Assembly: GCA_020746875.1 (NCBI GenBank)
Contig: JAGTJL010000031.1
Coordinates: forward strand, 62,001-126,000
Direction: 5' to 3'
From: Rhexocercosporidium sp. MPI-PUGE-AT-0058
Taxonomy: Eukaryota > Ascomycota > Leotiomycetes > Helotiales
DNA: 64,000 nt
Every line of letters starts with the position of its first letter. Position 1 is the first letter of the stretch. Shown here piece after piece: positions 24,107-34,694 of the stretch. The position numbers and the translations under genes were made by a program. The notes beneath the pieces are model-generated. The model had not been told where the DNA came from and ran no database searches. It was given only the letters and a program-made list of their open reading frames with translations.

Positions 24107-25634
24107 TTCGAAATCATATGTGCCCGAGGCCTGGTATACGCTTGTATCACTGCCCTGTGGGTCCTCTGGGAGTGGATGGCTCTCTTCATCTGCATTAAGC
24201 CCGCCTCATACCCGCCAATGCCTAAGATACTGAAGGAATGGGAGCAGAATATCAACCAGATGGAAAATCATAGGGTCTGGAGCATTGCAAATGAAAGCCG
24301 TTTCCAAGATCACGATCTTCTATTCAACTTCATGTATGACGAAATCGTTGTCGTGCAGCGGGATGTTGCTTCATTCAAGGAGTTATGGTCATTGGAGGGT
24401 TTATCTGCTGAAAAACAAGGCGACGAAGTTCGAGGTGAAGGAACGGCTTGAGAATATTTAATATATCTAATGGTACTCAAGAAGACTTTGGAAGACTCTT
24501 TCGGGAAAATACCTGCTTGAGGAGAGAAGGTTGCATTTACTCGGAGAAAGAATCATGGACTTTCTTATTATGAAAATCAATCAAAACAGTCATTTCAAAT
24601 CTGCCCGTGAGTTCATTTTAAATGTCATGCCCCTTCAAAGAAGGACTCAATATCTGGATGTCTGCCGCTCCCTTCAGATTGATTGTAAGACGGGGCAATT
24701 GAAGCCGGTAGATCTGCCGCCAGGGTGAATAGGAGGAGGCGGATAAAGACAGATTTGTTGTCTACTCCCTTTGCGCTAAGAAGTTTTCTCGAGCTTCCTA
24801 CCGCCCTCCTCAATAAATTATCACTTCTTACCCTCGATAGGAGACCTTCTTCAACTCCATCACCCAAAACACATCGAACCTCCACTCCAACACCACAGTC
24901 CACAATGCAATGACCATTCTAAATGCCAGGTAAAATATCGCTCCGCCTACAACGTGGCATTTTGTCAACTATCAAAAGCAAGAGGGTCAAGTCAAGAGGA
25001 TGCTGATACACTGGAATTGCTCGGCGGCATCAAAGAGCGCATGGAGGAACAGCACCCTGAGAACACCGATTCTCAGAATCCCAGCTCTTCAGAGGATACA
25101 TGGTTGATTTTCTTCCTTCTCGTACGTGAGAGATTGGAACAAACTAGCGCCGAAGGCACTGCCAAAGACGTAACGTTTATATTCTCCCCAAATAAAGATT
25201 GGGTGATGCTAACTCAGATCAGCTCATCAATGAACAAATCAAGCCCAACGCCTTCGCCCCCCTGGACAGCCGTGAAGTCATGGGTCTCCGCGCAGTATTA
25301 TACATGGACCTTATGAGACTCTGGATAGTCTACGAACAGATCACTCTCCTGAGCCTTGGCAAGCCCGCCGCCTAGCCAGCCTACACTCTGGCCTTGAAGA
25401 ATTGGCGACCTAAGATCTTACAATCGAGGTAAAGAGATTGAGGGTGAGTCATTTTTTAGTGGTATGGTGGACTACAAACTGCTGTGGGGTTCCCTACAAA
25501 GAAGACCCACTGACTTGAATGAGGACTTCGTTCCATCCCGCAAGCTCTGGAAGTAGGAGATCAAGGTAGCTGCAGAGGCTGTTGGGGATATCGAGGCCAG
25601 TGATCAGGGCAAGACTGTTGCTGGAGGCCACTGA
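24107..25634 (+). pseudogene. Decayed gene of unrecognised family, several protein-like blocks in shifting frames
   Basis: Reading along the plus strand, protein-like blocks follow each other in different frames. The first, after a TAG acceptor at 24106, has a membrane-like segment (GLVYACITALWVLWEWMALF) and then an acidic helical stretch ending FKELWSLEG. After a frame change come LLKNKATKFEVKERLENI, then WYSRRLWKTLSGKYLLEERR at 24471 onward to 24728, a Ser/Thr/Pro-rich block near 24725-24913, LELLGGIKERMEEQ, a block starting near 25220 (REVMGLRAVLYMDLMRLW), and finally ESFFSGMVDYKLLWG with an in-frame TAG at 25554-25556 before EIKVAAEAVGDIEAS. Some breaks could be introns (for example 25127 GTGAGA to CTCAG at 25219), but not all can be removed that way. 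I do not recognise the family and infer a pseudogene, not prove it. Confidence 0.45.
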
Positions 25635-26481
25635 AGCAACTAGGCTTCCTCAGGGCTGCTGCTGGCGTACTTGCATGATGGCTGAGGCGGGTACTGGGAA
25701 GAAGTGATGAAGCTACGGCGAGAAACAGAGCGCGAACAGTATACAACAAAATCCAAACCAAATCGCGAATGAATTCGCGTCCTCACATGTGCCTTGACCT
25801 TCGTAATAATTTGTGCAACAGAAAAATAACATTCCCATAACGCCAAACAAAACTAAAGAATGCTAAAAACCGCTGCAAATGGTATATCATATCATTATCA
25901 TTATCATTACCTTGTTCCAGATCAATTAAAAAAAAAAAAACCCCTTTTCTGAAAGTAGCTTCTCATCAGCCACTTTCGATCTAGCCATGTAACAAGACCT
26001 CGTGGTGCGGTGCAGCGTCTTGTTGATCTCGCTTAACGATTCAGCATTGCTGCACCATTCCAGGATCCTCCTTGGCCATCCCCCGCATGCGACTCAGGAT
26101 ACTCTCAACTCTTCCAGACAACAAACCACTCCATTCCCTGGTCAGAGACAAGCAATAACTAGCTTCAAAGCCCACTTCGAGTTGGTATTGCACTTGTTTG
26201 CGTCATCGAGGCCAGGAATGCTTAGTTGACCGTCGACTGGATGAGAACTAAATCGAAATTCGAGGAGATTGTATTGTTGCGTGGTTTTGAAGTTGCGTCG
26301 AAAGACGGAACTCTTGTGCACGCCTGGATCCCTTTGATTGGGTTAGTTTGGAACTTTGAGCTGGGTTTGAAGTTGATGCAGCCCCTCGCGGCAGTCAGTG
26401 CGATGCATTGGGCATCTCACTGCCGTGCCCGTAAACGCTGCCTTCTCACTATCAAATGGAAATCTGAACAACTCACCTGGA
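25635..26481. other. Intergenic region
   Basis: No gene supported. Contains a 12-A run at about 25929. Overlapping short frames on both strands have no motifs. Confidence 0.4.
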
Positions 26482-26844
26482 TTAAATGTTGTAGCCACCA
26501 AATTTCTCCCATCCAACTTTTGTAGCGTTGACCCATGTCACAGGTATATTATGTTGCACCACGAGCTGGTTCCCACTGTCGTTTATGTATACCCAGAACA
26601 GAGTCGAGATTGCTCTGGAAAGAAACTGGCTGACGAATACCGGTGTGAATAACACGATCCCGTAGATAAAGAGAGCAAGGAACGAAAGGATTATTGTGTT
26701 CATTATGAATCTCTCGGTCGGTTCTAGGACGTAGAGCGAAAATGTGACTTCGTACTGGTAGTACCAGAGTTGGACTATCTTCAGTAGCGCGTCAAAGTGC
26801 GAATCTGTGCCGATCGAGGAATTCGAAATTGTCATGGAAGACAT
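26482..26844 (-). CDS. Small subunit of serine palmitoyltransferase (ssSPT/Tsc3-like)
   Basis: A 120-residue frame with the compact signature of the fungal and animal small subunit that activates serine palmitoyltransferase, the first enzyme of sphingolipid synthesis in the ER membrane. Visible: YYQYEVTFSLYVLEPTERF (family pattern YYQYxxTxxLYxLEPxE), then a single strong membrane helix, then FVSQFLSRAISTLFWVY. The animal proteins share YYQY and LEPWE; fungal ones share YQYEVTFS. The open frame continues upstream in phase to at least ATG 27051, but the ATG at 26844 (MSSMTISNSS) fits the usual short N-terminus of this family, so it is preferred. The C-terminal 30 residues after the helix are longer than usual and may include unspliced or frame-read extension. 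Identity rests on the core motif. Confidence 0.75.
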   Translation of the reverse strand: MSSMTISNSSIGTDSHFDALLKIVQLWYYQYEVTFSLYVLEPTERFIMNTIILSFLALFIYGIVLFTPVFVSQFLSRAISTLFWVYINDSGNQLVVQHNIPVTWVNATKVGWEKFGGYNI

Positions 26845-27126
26845 ATTGCCGTTTCTAAGGACAGGAACCGCAAATTTAGAGTAGGGCAAGCGTGGGTTGA
26901 ATAGAGATGAGAAACAGGAGAGGAACCTCACAGGAGATATAGAAAGTGGAACAGTACATGGCTGAAAGTATGGTTCAGGCCCACCCTGGTCATAGATACT
27001 GGTAAGTTTGTCTTTAACTGACGACAGGAGCTCATCATACCGATGGCTCATCTTTCTGTCTTGGCGGAGGAGCTTTAGAACTGGGAAGTGAACGCATGAA
27101 GTCACAACTTTTCTCTTCCCTGCCCC

Positions 27127-27506
27127 TCAGGTGAGAGTGAGCATTCGATATGCCAAGTGCAGGAAGTCACGTCGATAAGTATAGACAGCGACGATTTTTT
27201 CTCTCTCTCGCTTGAGCAGCGCCTGTGTTAGTGACCATTCGCAGATCTCAGCGAGTTGTTTCTCACCAGCGAAACCACCGCGAGACCAGAGAAGACCTGC
27301 GTAATCGTGGTGGATGATACCTGAATTGGCAGCGCAGCAGTGAGTTGGCACTCAAGTAAATAAGACTGAACAAGGAAGAAGGCTGTCGTGTGACGATGGT
27401 GAAGATGAAAGGCGGTATGAGGTTGACTGCAGGGAAGCTTGCTAGACGCAATTGAAACGCGGGTGGTAAACAAGCGAATTCGTTGCGGCGGGGTCTTGCC
27501 TGCCAT
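27127..27506 (-). CDS. Tentative two-exon small protein
   Basis: ATG at 27506 opens a basic, mitochondrial-presequence-like stretch (MAGKTPPQRIRLFTTRV). If spliced at a weak GTCACA donor after HLHH and an AATTCAG acceptor (74-nt intron), it continues in phase 1 into a strongly protein-like block (HHDYAGLLWSRGGFAGEKQ, then LAEICEWSLTQALLKRERE) and stops at 27127, about 100 residues. The second block is the better supported half. Family not recognised. The gene lies head-to-tail upstream of the serine palmitoyltransferase small subunit on the same strand. Confidence 0.3.
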
Positions 27507-28353
27507 TTTTGCACGCAGATGCAACGTGGATGATATGATGTCAGTTTCCTGAGACTACACGGATGGCTTGCCTCAATATGTGAAGAGCTTGGTGTTATTT
27601 GGGAAATGTTGGCAGTGGTGCTGGTGTATGGACCGATTAGAAGAAAGGACTAATCCGAGGCTTTACGGGTATCCTGTCACACTTTTGACATCATCATGTG
27701 ATGTGACTGCGGCATTATGGTAGGATGCATGGACGTACTCACTTAGATGAGGAATAAGATGAAAAATATTCTTAGTTACCCCACCGCCGCAAGACTGAAC
27801 CCCAAGTGGTTGTGATGAAATCACCCCCCCCCCCCCCCCCCCCCCCCCAAAAAAAAACACATGGCTGCCAAATCCAAAGTGAATGAACTCCATGGTCCGA
27901 ATAGAGGAATAGCCTAACTATGTTTTTACCAATTTGGTATTTGCTCCTGAATATCGCTATGTGATTAATAGATTACTGAGTACTGTAGCAGAAACTTTGA
28001 TCAGAAGGACATTGAAATAAATAGTTTCAGCCTGTCGGACATTTTTGGAACGATCCGCAATCACTATTCAACAAAAACGTGCCAAATATAACATAAATTA
28101 TTGAGATTATTCCTCAACCACAACCTTTCAAGAGAGTTGCTTTCGCATTAACTAGAACAGCAGAATATGCTAGAATGAGTGCCCAAAGTATAAAAGCTTC
28201 CCATTTCTCGCGGCAACTTCACTTCTTCTCGACCAAACACGAATTCAAAGAACAAGGAACCCCGCACGCAGCTTCAACGCAATATCAAACAGAGCTCTTA
28301 CAAGTACAATCAAAGCAAGATACAGGTTTTCTAGACCATAGCCTTAAGCCAAC
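27507..28353. other. Intergenic region with long poly-C/A tract
   Basis: Contains C25 followed by A9 at 27824-27857. No convincing coding region. Confidence 0.5.
27824..27857. repeat. Poly-C (C25) plus A9 tract
   Basis: Twenty-five cytosines followed directly by nine adenines, the longest mononucleotide run in the window. Confidence 0.9.
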
Positions 28354-28536
28354 ATGTGCAACATACGTCCTGAAATTTGCCGCGGCTGCAATGCAACCAT
28401 GGGAATGAAAATACTGAGTAACTGTGACGAGTACAAAAGAACCGGAAGATGTCCTGCACCGAATTACAATCAAACCCCAATATGTGGTCGCAAGTGCCCC
28501 CCTTGCATCGAAAAAGTAAAACAAATGGGACGCTGA
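28354..28536 (+). CDS. Small eight-cysteine protein, possible zinc-ribbon-like
   Basis: A 60-residue ATG-to-stop frame with eight cysteines at positions 2, 9, 12, 24, 33, 44, 48 and 51, including CxxC pairs (9/12 and 48/51), and GRCPAPNYNQTPICGRKCPPC near the end split by short spacers. There is no signal peptide. Short intracellular Cys-rich proteins of this layout, opening with MC and ending with a CxxC, occur in many Leotiomycete and Sordariomycete genomes and are usually annotated hypothetical. Metal binding is an inference from spacing. It could be a chance frame, but eight ordered cysteines in 60 codons make that unlikely. Confidence 0.5.
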   Translation: MCNIRPEICRGCNATMGMKILSNCDEYKRTGRCPAPNYNQTPICGRKCPPCIEKVKQMGR

Positions 28537-29413
28537 GGAAAGGAGGGGGCAAGGTGGAGGTAAAGCGGGTTTAGGCAGGTGGCGGTTGAAGCTTCGACGA
28601 GATGTGGTGGTTCAAGTCAAGGGGGTGAATGCCTGATGTTATCGTTATTCTCAAGCTCCTCGAGGACTCGTCACTGACTGGGGTGGCGGGTTTCTGAAGA
28701 ACTTGCTAACTGCTTTTGGTATGCTGATATAGCGTTATCGTTGGTCTTTGCCTTGGAGGAAGATATACAACTAGCTAGAAGAACATTATTCTAGTAGGAA
28801 GCAATGCAAACCTTAACCAAATCATCAGAGACCCAGAAGGGAAAGGTGACTGATGTTCAATCCACCCTGATTCTAATGACTGACTCGAAAACGAGTTAAG
28901 TAGCAGAAGAAAATCATTAATAGATTTCAAAATCAGAAAAACCTGCAACCAACGTGAGATAAAAAGCCACAAGGAGGAGAGGCCCACGTGGAAAGAAAAT
29001 CCAATGCAGAGGCCGAGACAGAGAGTTCTCTTAAAGTCTACCTTAGACGTATATTTTGCGGTCGGGAAGTCGCGCCTCTAGTAATGAACGAAGGGAAAGT
29101 TTGCCAGAGCGTCATGTCTGTCTGTGGTTAAGAAAAGGAAATCTCGCATGCTCTAGGTGATGATCGAGGTAGGAGAAGGGAAGGATAGTATTTAATGTTT
29201 TGGCGAAGATGAACTCCAGAAGTGACTAAGCGAGGCTCACAGCCACTACGCCCAGTTGTATCCTAGCACACCAGCCTCCCCCGCAAAATTGTCCCCAGCC
29301 TCGCGCTAAAGCTGAGCCCAAAATAATTTTCTTGAGTCAACCCGATGCGCGATTCTTTATCCCACCAGCATAAACTCCCACATTCCACACAAAACTGCAA
29401 ACCACTTCTCAAG
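28537..29413. other. Intergenic region
   Basis: No gene supported; presumed promoter of the Lys-rich nucleolar-type gene in the last few hundred bases. Confidence 0.45.
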
Positions 29414-30786
29414 ATGGGTAAAGGCAAAGGAAAAGCTGGTCGCAAGGAAGCCAAGCTGGCGGTCAAAAAGCTCAACCAGGAACCCAAGATTCCTGGGATG
29501 CCGAAACCAGCACAACCAGAGAAGAAAGCAAAGAAGATCCCGTCGCGAGAGAAGAAGAGCGCTATGCACTCCAATCCGCCTGGACCTGCGACATACCCGC
29601 TACCAATGGGTCGGCCGAAGCCATTTACAAAGAGTCCGCAGCATGCGAAGTGGCCGGCGCTGTTCAAGAAACACCTTGGAGTGATCGAGGCACATATCCG
29701 GTCGCTGGATAGAGTCATGCAGAGTATGAAGTCAGATATGTCGGAGATGCCTGAGAAGGAGAGACTAGAGTTTGAGCTGGGCGAGAGAGGCAATTGGAGA
29801 GTTATCTGTGGGATGATGGATAGGGCACGGGAGGTTCTGACGAGTGCGCGCGTTGCTGCAAAGGGAATTGTGAGTATGCAAGACGGTTTGCCGTTGGCAG
29901 ATGCTAATCATGTATATAGGTACCCTCGCGGCATCTGCAAGACAAGAAGGGCCTTGGTGTCTTGGGCACGAATTTCGAACCTCTCGGGCCAAAACTTGAA
30001 CAGAAAGCTGCGGATATTGGATATGATCCAGTTGGGAAGGGCAAGCTGGGTAGAAACCCCGAGGATGTTGATACGGATGGCGATAGCGAGATGACAGACT
30101 CTTCGGACGATTCGGACGCAGAAGGAAGTGAGAACGACGGAGTGGCGGACAATGCTGATTTTATCAACCTCGAAATTGGGTCTGAGATCCCACGATTCAC
30201 AAGCGTCGCAGACGAACCAAAAGCTTCGGAGGAAGAGAAGCCTGGCGCTGTCGAAGCCAATCCATACTTTGTCGTCGACGTCAAACCTACACCCGTCAAC
30301 TTGACACAGCCGCCACTGGAGAAGAAGAGCCGCAAGCAAATCAAAGAAGAGGCAGCCGAAGCCCGGAAAGCAGAACGCAAAGCAAGGAAAGCAGCGCACG
30401 AAGCAGCAAAATCCGCACCTGCCAAAGAGCCGACCCCACAACCCGAACCTGAACCAGAAGTTGATTTTGCGGAACTCGAAGCTACTTTGCAAGCAGAGAT
30501 TGCGGCAGGAACAAAGGCGCAAGAAGCGGCAGAGGCCAAGGAGGAGAAGAAGTCAGAGAAGAAGCGGAGACGCAGTAGCGGTGTTGACGAGGAGGTTGTG
30601 GAGAAGAAGGCCAAGGTAGAGAAGAAGGAGAAGAAGCGGAAGGCAGAAGAGGACAGTGGTGCTGAGGAGGCGAAGAAAGTCAAGAAAGACAAGAAAGAGA
30701 AGAAACGGAAGGCAGAGGATAGTGCTGATGGCGAAGAGGCTGAGGAGGGAACTAAAAAGAAGAGAAAGCACAAGGGAGATGCGTAG
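29414..30786 (+). CDS. Lys/Glu-rich probable nucleolar protein
   Basis: Two exons, 29414-29869 and 29920-30786, joined in phase 0 across a 50-nt intron (GTGAGT...TATAG) with a GCTAAT branch site; about 440 residues. The N-terminus MGKGKGKAGRKEAK is very basic. Residues about 75-150 form a compact alpha-helical block (WPALFKKHLGVIEAHIRSLD, then GNWRVICGMMDRAREVL) that is likely the conserved domain. An acidic stretch (DTDGDSEMTDSSDDSDAEGS) follows, and the last 170 residues are alternating Lys/Glu/Ala with many KKRK patches, typical of nucleolar ribosome-biogenesis factors and predicted to be coiled or disordered. I do not recognise the exact family. ATG 29414 was preferred over the upstream in-frame ATG at 29345 because the Gly/Lys start matches this protein class. 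Confidence 0.78.
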
Positions 30787-31453
30787 ATGTTGAGTGCTGA
30801 GCAGTAATGGGAGATGTTTGCTTTACGATACCACGGTTTTTCCTTTGTCACTGGATGGCTGGATAGAGGATGGATCATTGCATAGCTTATGGAGTCCAGA
30901 ATAGGAGTTCCAGCTGGTAAACGTTTATTTTCCCATGTAAACTATGATTTCTGTACAGCTGTAACTCCAAACTGAGCTCGTGGTAATCTTCTGTTCCACG
31001 CATGCCCAAAGTCGCTGGTATTTAGGTCTAGGTATTCATAACAAGGTAGGTACCTGATGCTTTGGCCGTAACACGGTTCTGCTGCACCAAGAGTAGTTGA
31101 AGCTGGTGGTTGTACAGTTACAACCTAATAACACAGATATAAAGAGCACAGCTTGTAACACTATTCACTAGAGTTTTGTCAAGTAAACTGAATACGAAGC
31201 AGTAGATCAACACCTCTCTCTCTCTTTCGTTCCGCCTCTTAACTCTCCACTCGGTAAGCCTATAGCCGAGCAAATGATCTGCGAATCCTGCCAGCGTGAT
31301 TCTCGGCCATGAAAATCATTTACAACTTCAAACTAAGAATGTATGTTTTATTTAAAGAAGCCAAAAAGCGATAAATTTTGGTTTCAAATAGCAAACAAAA
31401 ACGAAGAGTGGGGAGAGAGAGACAGAGGGCCAAAAGAATAAAATAATATTCCC
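30787..31453. other. Intergenic region up to tRNA
   Basis: 3' flank of the nucleolar-type gene and downstream flank of the minus-strand tRNA. A CT repeat lies at 31215-31230. Nothing else seen. Confidence 0.5.
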
Positions 31454-31558
31454 GTCGAGTGCAGGATTTGAACCTACGCGGCCGAAACCATATGATATCT
31501 AGCAATTCCTCAAGAGGAAAATTCGAGTCATACCCATTAACCACTCTGGCAACTCGAC
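31454..31558 (-). tRNA. tRNA-Ser(CGA) with intron
   Basis: On the minus strand the 7-bp acceptor stem GTCGAGT/ACTCGAC pairs perfectly. The D arm contains the box A-like GCCAGAGTGGTTAATGGG, the T arm contains GGTTCAAATCC (box B), and an extra variable arm marks a type II tRNA. The anticodon stem TATGA/TCATA frames the loop CTCGAA, giving anticodon CGA (plus-strand 31523-31525) and an intron of about 25 nt beginning one base 3' of the anticodon, the canonical tRNA intron position. This reads UCG serine codons. Confidence 0.9.
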
Positions 31559-31903
31559 TTTTCACATGAGGAATGGGGAAAATCGCCTTATCTTGTTATA
31601 TTTCCGTAATAAAAAACCGGACAAAATTCTTGAGCCTTTGAAGCGCGCTAACACGGGAACACTTCGGATCTTGGAACTTTTTTCGATCATGCAGAGAGCT
31701 TTAGCTTCCGCTATCTTAGATGTCATATTCACGAAGCCTCGTACAGCTAATCTTAATTTCGACGACACCAATTCTATGCTGTGGAAATCGACTTCTCCAA
31801 CCTATGTTTGACATGCGATTTCAATAACCTGGAATCCATAAAGTCTACATCGAACGCCGCGTGCCAACACAACATCAGAAGACCCAACCCCTTACACACC
31901 ATC
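31559..31903. other. Short intergenic region upstream of membrane protein gene
   Basis: Includes the tRNA upstream flank and the leader of the next gene. No other feature seen. Confidence 0.5.
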
Positions 31904-32527
31904 ATGTCAACCACAGCACCCACCTCCCCATCACCCCTTAACTCTCGCGACACTCTCTACCACAACATCGCCCTCGGTGCGCTCATCGTCTGTCCAATCG
32001 TAATCCTCATCCCACCCCGCAAACTCGACATCTACACCGTCGCCCTCACAGCTGGCTTCTTCGCAGGCGGCAACCATCTCGCATCACACTACACAGGTGC
32101 AAGCATAGCACAGCGCTTTGCGACTAGGATGGAGAGCATGTCGAATCATAATCTGCCGCCTAAAGCCATGGAGACACAGCGGCGATTGAAGGAAGAACGC
32201 GAACGGCGGGATACTGGAGGATTGGCAAATCCCCTCATTAGAATCAATACCGCGGACGATAAGGGCGTGCTGGCTGAAATGAGGAGGAAGGAGAACGAGG
32301 AAAAGGAGAGGGGATTGCTAGAGAAGGTGTGGATGGGGAATGAAGGCTCGGATTGGAAGGCGAAGAGGGACCAGAAGGAGAAAGAGGCTTTGGATGAAGG
32401 GAGAGGATATGGTGGCTTGATCATGGATCAAATATGGGAAGTGTGGAGTTGGGGGAAAGACAAAGCCGAGGACGTCAAGGAGATCGATGAGAAGGTTGTG
32501 CAGGAAAAGAAAGAGGGCAAGAAATGA
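31904..32527 (+). CDS. Conserved fungal membrane protein, often annotated 'rhomboid family'
   Basis: A single-exon 207-residue frame. ATG 31904 follows an ACCATC context. Residues about 25-45 (ALGALIVCPIVILIPP) and 50-65 (IYTVALTAGFFAGGNHLAS) form two hydrophobic segments joined by RKLD; the rest is a charged, Lys/Glu-rich helical tail with WGKDKAEDVKE near the end. The RKLDIYT-type opening is shared with a small ascomycete family commonly labelled rhomboid family membrane protein, although no Ser/His catalytic dyad of a rhomboid protease is visible, so enzymatic activity is unlikely. Possible organelle-membrane location is inference. Confidence 0.7.
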   Translation: MSTTAPTSPSPLNSRDTLYHNIALGALIVCPIVILIPPRKLDIYTVALTAGFFAGGNHLASHYTGASIAQRFATRMESMSNHNLPPKAMETQRRLKEERERRDTGGLANPLIRINTADDKGVLAEMRRKENEEKERGLLEKVWMGNEGSDWKAKRDQKEKEALDEGRGYGGLIMDQIWEVWSWGKDKAEDVKEIDEKVVQEKKEGKK

Positions 32528-33401
32528 ATACCGTTCGTTATGGTATCTCGGATCTTGTTCCTCCTCACGAGAAGGGCAATGGCGAATGTCTTATCCAGGC
32601 AGACCTTGACTCGGGGGAAACTGTATCCTCGCTGAGAAATGGGTCTGCAGTTTCCAAAGTCGAATCATGCGGTTGGTAGGAAGGGTATGATACTGTATAA
32701 CACGTGTACGACGAATGTATCAAACAGCGACTTGATGGAAGAATTGGGTCGAGCAGGTGGCCGAACTCACAGGTTCAATGTACGAACTCTTCTCAACGCA
32801 AATGCAGTTACTAGTAGGGGCTCACCAGAAGGGCAATGGGGTACAGATGATAGATGAGCAAGAATTTCTGATTGATTCTCGGGTAGCTTTGACGAGCTGA
32901 CATGCCATACCTCTCTCTTGCTAGTCCTGCTTGTGTGCTGTATCTCCGATGGTCAAGAGAAAAGCTTGAGTTCTCCACTTGTTGACAGGGTATCTGCTGC
33001 CATGCAATTTGGAAGACCATGATGAGTAGCCGTTTCACTCTCTTGAAGAGCTCGGCAGAAGACACTTCTCGAGGACTTTTCAATATCCAGCTTCCTAGGC
33101 CTTTAATGCCTTTGGAGCTCAGTCTGCGTTCTCTGCTTTCATGTGGCAACGGCCAACTCCGCAAAGGATGCCTGAGTGCTGGTGGTCTGCGACGGTGCAG
33201 CGCCGGATTAGGATGGAATATACGGCCTCTCCAAGTCCATTCCAAACTCTTAAAGAACTCTATAGCATGCCGCGCAAGCATGTTCACATGCATAGAACAA
33301 TTCTTTGGGTTAATTGGGACATATTCCCAATTGGGGTTGGCGGCGACAACACGCGCAAGCGCAAATAAGCAACGTCAGTAGACTACCAAACAACCTTCAA
33401 C
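32528..33401. other. Intergenic region
   Basis: Open frames of 120-160 codons overlap on both strands at 32811-33381 (one minus, one plus) and neither is clearly favoured; composition is not convincingly coding and no motif is visible. Confidence 0.4.
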
Positions 33402-34323
33402 ATGCCTCCGCACTTCACTTCATTCAACAACACTCCCAGCTTCTTCTTAGGAAGCGAGGAGTGTGAGTATATCTTATCATTATGTATAACATGTCGTACT
33501 CAAGCCACCTACCACCTAATAAACCTAGCTCTCTCTAGAATTGTTTCTTCCCATGAACAAGTTCTTCTCAACAACCTCGCCTCAACATCAACTCCTGGTA
33601 AGCGTCTTTGTGGACCAGGGTATTTCACACGCAAACTGGAATCAAGACTTGGAAACAAGTTGAACCCTCTCAAAGCTTGCTTTACTCAATGAAGTTCGGG
33701 TCGAGTAGGCGTCGAACCGAACCTAACCCGCCCGTCCTTCCCTGCCTAGATACGTATTCTGCATGGCAATGTAACAACTTAACTGCACTCAGGTAAGGCA
33801 CTGAAGGTTTTCGTGAGCATCTCATTTATTTTTTTGACGATCTATGCTACCGTTCTAGAAGCTTGGGTTTGAAGGTTGCTAGAGCTAACTCACGACATTG
33901 GTTGGGTTTGACTTCCTCGACGCCCCTTGAGAATCTGCAGATAATCACGATATCAAAACTAATAGGTGAGCATTTTGTATTAGAAGAAATCCGTTCGCGT
34001 TTTGAAACTTGCTTGCATTTTTTTGCTTTCTTTCTTGCTTGCTGTCGATTCTTTGGCCAAACCCAATTTCCCACCGCAATGCTCCCGTAATATAACATCA
34101 CTTTTGTCATGCAGTGATGGGGAGGAGGAGAGTAGTATCTCTTACTGCTACTGCGTCATCTGCGTCTGTCTCTTCTGCAAAGCCTACTTTTATTTGTGCT
34201 GTTGTCGCTCGCCTAAAGGGGCATACACGTGTGATTAGCCCCAGCGATTTGATTGGCCGACACGAGGCTGATGTTGCACCTTCTCAACAACGTCACGTTC
34301 CTCAAAGGCTTAGAAGGATCTAA
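33402..34323 (+). CDS. Tentative five-exon orphan protein
   Basis: Exons 33402-33462, 33529-33597, 33750-33792, 33859-33965 and 34115-34323 join in consistent phase (1, 1, 2, 1) with GTGAGT, GTAAGC, GTAAGG and GTGAGC donors and CTAG/CTAG/CTAG/GCAG acceptors, giving about 162 residues. It opens MPPHFTSFNNTPSFFLGSEE and ends in a basic tail RLRRI. There is no signal peptide, membrane helix or recognisable domain. The four strong donors in register argue for a real gene, but the model was built by eye and each exon is short. Confidence 0.35.
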
Positions 34324-34595
34324 ACCTCATCCGAGTATCACAGAATATATCTTCAATATGCGTCGTTCCTATCTCGGGGGCACAAAGCATGCGGCTGGTA
34401 GCTGAGAGTGAGGCAAATATGCTCTCTGCCGCCTCCATAGTCACAAAAGGTATTCCCTGGAGACCATCCACTGTCCGAAGCCGGCTACTGCCGTGAATGC
34501 CTGATTTCGAGAGTTTGTTAGCTATCCAAAGGTGGAATAGTGGAAAACTCGAGCCCCCACGCGAAAGCAGTCGTGAATGTGCCTGCGTGGGGGTC

Positions 34596-34603
34596 TATAT
34601 AAA
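34596..34603 (+). promoter_or_regulatory. TATA-like box of the Trk gene
   Basis: TATATAAA lies about 92 bp upstream of the Trk start codon in otherwise mixed sequence. Position fits a core promoter; inferred from sequence only. Confidence 0.4.
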
Positions 34604-34694
34604 TTTTGAATTCTTTTGTTTATCAACGTCAATTGAGAGCACACAACCTCGATATCAACCATCAAATTGAGTATTTGATCTGGCTACATTGAGA

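Noticed and set aside
29904..30878. Minus-strand 324-codon open frame rich in Ser/Phe/Ala
   Set aside because: It is antisense to the Lys/Glu-rich exon of the nucleolar-type gene; Lys and Glu codons read backwards give Phe, Leu and Ser.
32811..33381. Overlapping 160-codon minus and 120-codon plus frames
   Set aside because: The two frames cover the same bases and neither has motif or composition support; such mutual overlaps are common by chance at this length.
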